64,000 nt of DNA, taken from Botrytis cinerea B05.10. Its lineage: Eukaryota > Ascomycota > Leotiomycetes > Helotiales > Sclerotiniaceae. The stretch covers positions 1,557,501 through 1,621,500 of the forward strand of contig NC_037313.1 in assembly GCF_000143535.2 (NCBI RefSeq), read 5' to 3'. Shown here piece by piece: positions 58,831 to 64,000 of the stretch. How positions within the stretch are numbered: position 1 is the stretch's first letter; each line of letters begins with the position of its first letter. A program made the translations under genes and the position numbers. Below the pieces are notes generated by a model. That model worked only from the letters and a program-made list of their open reading frames with translations, was not told where the DNA came from and did not search any database.

Positions 58831-60895
58831 GGGCAATAATCTTAATCTGCCACTACTGTAAAGTCAACAACACTATTAGCACCAATGATGGTTAGCCTCA
58901 CAGAATACTGCTTGTTGCAGTTTGGATGATATCGCTTGTAAATATAGTTACTTTCTGTATTTCCACTGATATTTCGATATCGATGTTTTACGCTGGAGTG
59001 TAGTGCTGATATATGAATGAATCGATAAGACTTCAAGACTCCAAGTTGTACGAGATCGATAGTTTTTGTGTACGTGTTGAACCAGTGCCCCACGCGAAGG
59101 CGTTGTATTCGAACAAATTCAAACTTGCACAACATGTAGTATACAGTGAGACTTAAAAGAAGCCTTACCAGCCACCAAGCACCGAAAACAGGAATCTTTC
59201 GAGGGACTGGGCAACGAACATGGTTGGTAGTTTATGGTGGGTGATCAGCCAACGCTCTGGCATGAAACACATAGACTATCAATTCGACCCGAGCCGTGGC
59301 GAGAAATGTGATACTTCAAAAGAGACCTTGCAAAATGTTCTGCTCGAGTCATTTTGAGTTATGAAGTTCGGAAATAATTGGAAGGGGTGGCAACCCCGAC
59401 TTTGAGATGTGGAAGTACATCACCCTCAGGCAAAATGTCAATGGAGCTTTTTCTTCGTGTATCGATTGGGTATGGTTTTATAAGTGAGTGTTTTAAAAAA
59501 TTCGGGATGACACACATATATTCAAACTACATCCATACACTTCTAAGAATTCCAACGTTTTACTATAAGGCTGCTCAAATTGCTTAGCGAGAAGGAATTT
59601 GAAGATCCACGATTATGTGTGCAATCTCTTCTCACAGGCTCAATATCTATTCAACACACTTTAACACATGCCATCTAACCATGCCTGGCTAAACGACCTC
59701 ATTGAAAAGCCTAAACATAGCCTTGTGCATTGTTGCATATGCATATTTGATTCAAAGTGTGCCATGTAAGCTTCCGTGTGCTTCGCCCTAATACACCGAG
59801 GGCAGCTTCCAGCCTGATCTTTAGCCTTCTCATACACATAATTTATCATGCAGCGAACCATGATAACTTGGCTTTGTGGTATCATAAATCAAAAGTATTT
59901 CAAAACAAGATTTTTGATTAGATGCCGGCTTTTAGGCGTTGGATTTTCACGTCACTTCTGCAAGATAAATGATGGCTACCACGCTGTTACTGTTGCACAA
60001 TTGAAAGCATGATTTCGATTCAAAGCTTATTTGAGACCTATGAAATAAAAAGAAAGAATAGAAAGAGATGCTAAAGCTCTTTCGTTTCCGAACCGCTGTG
60101 CTTTGTGATGTGTAGCTTGAAAGTTACAGGACGATTAAGCTGTTGTCCTCTAGCACCATAGAATTGCACAATAAAGAAAAGTTCTCTGAACAAAAATGTC
60201 TAGAATTGAAAAAAAAGAGCAAGGAAAGTAAAACTTCTGGTACATGTCGTCGAAGCGACAAAGATGTTATGTTGTAGTAAGGTCAATCCAGGACAAACAG
60301 GTAGATGACTAAGCCGGTGGTTTTGAGAGTCCCATCAGCCATGCTTTCCTCCCACTGAAACTTTCTAGAAATACTGTCTGAATATCCTCCGCTGCCTGCA
60401 ATTTTGTTTCGAAACTCCCAGATTGCCATGTCAGTACTCAATTTGCCTAGTGAGTTTATGATGCTCGTGTGAATCTAAATTGCCGTAGACTGAAAACAAT
60501 TTTGAAAGTCGATGAGAGGAGAGAGTTGCCGTGGTGGATCCAAGATGAAACAATTTGCCGGCCTAGGACGGAAATAACGAGGTATTACCACTCGTTTTGA
60601 GAGAGAGGAGGGGACTATGGCGATTGAGAATCAATAACAAATGGCACACTGTCGAACTAGGTATGATGTGTCATGGAAAGTTTGGAATGAATTGATGAAT
60701 CTTCTTGGAGTTGAATGGTATTGGATGAGAATCTAATCTTCTGCCGGAGTTCTGGAACTAATTACGCCATGATGATCAACAAGATATGCTTCTGGAACCA
60801 AGCGTGCTTGGCAAGATACCAAATGGGTAAAATGTCGATGAGACTATCATATATGGTCCAGACACCTGATCAGTTGATTCTTTCCGTGCTCATAA
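58831..60895. other. 2 kb interval without a supported gene
   Basis: Several short minus- and plus-strand frames are open (for example about 59135-58842 minus) but none has recognisable content. Composition is AT-rich. Confidence 0.45.
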
Positions 60896-61503
60896 CTACA
60901 GAGTGTAATCGGAGCCGCGGTATTCATGATAAAATATGTGTCCATCTATCTTGAATGCAAACGACTTGATTTCTCCAAGGTTAAAGTTGCTTGGAATTGG
61001 AGGAGAGCCAATGATGCCAAAAGATGGATATCCATGTGGAAAAGGATCTTCAACAGTAACAATATTGAATACAAGAGTATCATTTCTAGGATTGAAGTAG
61101 ACAGGCTGTGGAGATCCTGGTCGCAAGGTATCATAAGCTTCCAAGGCCTTTTCGCGATATGGCTGACTCCCAATAGCGCAGGTGTGTGGCCTTGAAAATT
61201 TCCTCGTGGTGTTATCTCGACGAGACGAGGAACTTCTCGGGTGGCGATGTTCCAAGTCTTTGCTTTCAATTCGAAGGGCAAAGATCCGAAAAGCTCAAAA
61301 GATTCTGACTGCGTTGTATTTGCAACCTGTGTTGTGAGTGCAATACCTGTTTGGGTTCTTTGACTGTTTTGTCGGATACTGGGTGTGCCGGTAGCCCTGT
61401 GAGCATTTGATCCCTACATTAAATAGTTAGCAAGCTCGTCGAAAAAATCAATCTTCGTTTATAACGAGATATAACCTACAGAGTTTTGACGGGTATCACT
61501 CAT
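60896..61503 (-). pseudogene. 2EXR-domain gene with a frameshift
   Basis: Minus strand: exon 61503 to about 61480 (MSDTRQNS) and a GT-AG intron lead into SNAHRATGTPSIRQNS and then the 2EXR motif ESFELFGSLPFELKAKTWN, with VPRLVEI following. This frame runs to about 61165 (TPALLGVS). The family continuation then appears in another frame (YREKALEAYDTLRPG, YFNPRNDTLVFNI), up to a stop at 60896-60898. No intron can bridge so short a distance, so a one-base insertion or two-base deletion near 61150-61175 has broken the gene; a sequencing error is the alternative. The protein also ends soon after the first repeat, shorter than related 2EXR proteins. Function of the family is unknown. Confidence 0.65.
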
Positions 61504-64000
61504 GATGTATTGTTTCTCTTAGATAGTGGTCTCTCAAGAAAAGATCTGGACTGAGCACAGTTGATCTGATACAGTAAGACAAAATAGGTGTTGCTAGGAT
61601 GGAAGGCAGAGAAAGACTTGGTCGCAAGTGTATGATTTCTGTTGAACTTGATAGCTTGTTCCGTATTAACAAAAGTTGGAGGTGTGGAAGATTGTTCTTC
61701 TTGATTAAGAAATTGATTTTTGGAGAAGAAAGAGGATGCGGAGAATGGTGTGCGAGGGCTGAGCGAATTTAAGTCAAATTACGCTAGTACTCATTCGTCC
61801 ATCAGTGGAAAGCTTTAATGAAGAAGATTTGATTCATTAATTAAATCTCTAGAAGTACATCCATCTTGGATTTAAAATTGATTGCTGTTTGGAGTAGTTC
61901 AGTTTGGATATGTTTCCTACCCCTCCGAAGCGAGAAATCAATAAAAAGACCAGTGAATATCCTCAACTTCAAGAGTCAATAATTGTTCCATAATACAACA
62001 ACTTGAGCTTACAATTGCTAATTGATGATACAAATCGTCAGATGCCAGATGTCTCTCTTTGTGAAATATCATGGATTTGACTCAAAAGCTTTGTTAACAG
62101 GGAAAAGGGTACTCCGTATTCTTTCGGCTGTAACATAAATACGCAAGTGTACAATTTTTAGGCTCTAACCAAGTCTTGATCATTTTGACTTGAATTGAAG
62201 ATGTCACCGTGGTCAGGTCTGTTGTTAGCATATTTTGTCAAGTGAACTTACCAGAAGATTCTTAGATGCCCTCGAATCTTACACAGCGGGTTATATTCTC
62301 ACAAAATCACTTGCCAGTTGTCTCTCCAAGCCTCAAAAAGGCGTTCTTACAAGCTATGGATGGGAAGATTAAAAGATTTGATAAGTGCTCCTGCAATGCG
62401 CTCAGATCAACGCACTTAAAATCTGATTTGCAAAGTCTTCAAGGAATTCACGATTTATCCACGCGAATGAGCGAAAATAGTACTACAACGACATAAGAAT
62501 TCATGAACGGAATTAGAAACGGGCTATCATATCATTCCTGGTATGAAAAATGATATAGATTCGTATGGCTACAACGCATAGAAAGATATAGAGTTCTCAC
62601 TACTTCGAAGTTATAACTCTGTCAAATTTTGTGTATGGATACCACAACTTCGCAGAAACCTCAGATCCCGATGCGCAGAACCTTCAACGATATACACATG
62701 ATCACGTGGAGACCTGTTGGAAACAAAAAGGAGAATCATGGATGGACTAGGCGGGAGCCTAAAATCGTGAGCCTCGGGTATCGCGTGCTGTGTCAAATTG
62801 TAGCATCCCGAAATACTCGAATACCTTGCTGCGCGATTCATTGCTATGCTTGATGCTAAAAATGAATACAACAAGATCGCCCTCCAAAGCCGCGGATACC
62901 CACATGAAGCTCATTTACCAGAAATCCAATCGAAGCGATCGACGAGTAACAGAATTATTCACATAACATCAAGAAGCTGTGCCAAGATCGCTAGTCACAC
63001 AAAGAAGTGATCAATCTCAAGGAGCCCAGCGAGTGCAGATGGAATAATACTTCGCGAAAACTCACGGTTGATTATAATCAGAGCCCTGGGAAGAAAGAGG
63101 ACATGCAGAATGAATTTTGCAATGAATAACGAAAGCTCCAAGAGACCGCAAGCTTTGGATAGCTGTGAAGTCTTCACGATAGCTTAATGCCGCCGAATCA
63201 ATCTTGTCAGTGACCTATGAGAACAACGATATTTTCTCGCAGACGAAACACTGTATTAAATAGAGGCACCCATTTGAACGATTATTTAGAGAAGAATGAC
63301 ACTCATTCTTAAGGGAGATCCTTCAAGAATTCATTGACGTTTACTCCGACACTACTTCCCATTCCCCATTTGAGCCCGACTCACAAAATATGGGTCTGGC
63401 ATGCAATTCCCAGTCATACATAATCTACCCCCCCTGTCCAGCATTGACTTGCTAAATATACCTTTTATTTTTTCTGCCGCTAATGCATGCGAATTCCTAG
63501 TTTTTCTGCTGGCACCATTCCGCCAATGGACCGATAAACTCCTGGCCAACGCACCAAGCTACAGCTGAGTAGACTGTATATGATTGGTCAGACCAGAATG
63601 TTACAGAATGACAATGGATTATCGAGTATATGGAATTTATACATTCCTCCGAGAAAGAGTTCAGCTCTACCAATACATTGCGTAGCCATACTTCCATGGC
63701 CGAGAGATCTAGAGCTTAGCAACTATAAAGTACTCAATCTGCGCAGAATTCTACTACCAAGATCCCCGCCACAACACAAGCCTAGATTCTCGGAGACATG
63801 CAGTAATAGCCGACCAATAAGTCTCCTATCCTAGGATTGCAACAATAGATATTTCACTACAATATCATCGCCATTCATCGTCGTAGCTTTCTTTCCTTGG
63901 GACTCTCAATTTTTCTTGAATCGAAGTACAACTGTTAAACGTGCCCGTCATTAAATTGAAGAATACTCCAAATACTCAAAAAAGAACATGTACCTCAAAG
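61504..64000. other. 2.5 kb interval without a supported gene
   Basis: The first few hundred bases would be the promoter of the 2EXR relic. Beyond that, short frames on both strands (for example 62266-62496 plus, 62874-62611 minus, 63580-63834 plus) show no domain, signal or splice structure I can trust. No RNA gene was found. The edge of a gene outside the window cannot be excluded near 63900-64000. Confidence 0.45.

Noticed and set aside
62266..63834. Small frames near the window end
   Set aside because: 60-90 codons, no family features, no paired exons with consistent splice sites.

Overview
The window is nuclear DNA of a filamentous ascomycete. Genes carry short GT-AG introns (about 43-130 bases) with CTAAC/CTGAT-like branch sites, a 5S rRNA gene stands alone between protein genes, and the proteins are fungal orthologues (Ubc9, Pex19, Btn1, Rxt3, Ama1, Bet4). 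The protein character suggests Leotiomycetes, perhaps the Botrytis/Sclerotinia family (Sclerotiniaceae). That placement is an impression from family resemblance, not a computed result.

Layout. 1-971 is the 3' part of a DUF7730-like gene. 1.0-5.4 kb has no protein gene but holds several tRNA-like elements. 5.4-7.0 kb is HMG-CoA synthase (start of the mevalonate/ergosterol pathway), then a lone 5S rRNA gene at 7.8 kb. 9.2-20.8 kb is a dense housekeeping block: a conserved hypothetical gene, PEX19 (-), UBC9 (+), asparagine synthetase (+), mitochondrial porin (+), a J-domain protein (-) and methionine aminopeptidase 2 (+). 21.6-30.9 kb holds a basic-tailed DUF7730-like gene, a tandem pair of related genes (one with an in-frame TGA), DPH1 (-) and an F-box gene (-). 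31-34 kb is a gene desert with a long inverted-repeat element near 33.06-33.60 kb. 34.2-43.5 kb holds a small PPxY protein, an MFS monocarboxylate-type transporter, a 31-bp minisatellite, a GPI-type acid phosphatase and BTN1. 46.4-50.5 kb is a very large RXT3 gene. 52.9-57.8 kb is the divergent pair AMA1 (-)/BET4 (+), followed by a four-span membrane protein (-). 58.8-64 kb is gene-poor, with one frameshifted 2EXR-family relic at 60.9-61.5 kb.

The genes do not form one pathway. They are mostly unlinked core functions arranged as divergent pairs (PEX19/UBC9, J-protein/MetAP2, BTN1/RXT3, AMA1/BET4) and convergent pairs. No secondary-metabolite cluster, defence system or intact autonomous transposon is visible. 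The most unusual signals are the AT-AG intron implied in AMA1, the 31-bp array of splice-donor-like units and its dispersed motif, the inverted-repeat element, the repeated tRNA-like elements, and the tandem paralogues with an in-frame stop.

Exon borders were worked out by hand from frame, splice consensus and family alignment from memory. Borders in conserved genes should be good to the base; those in orphan genes are tentative.
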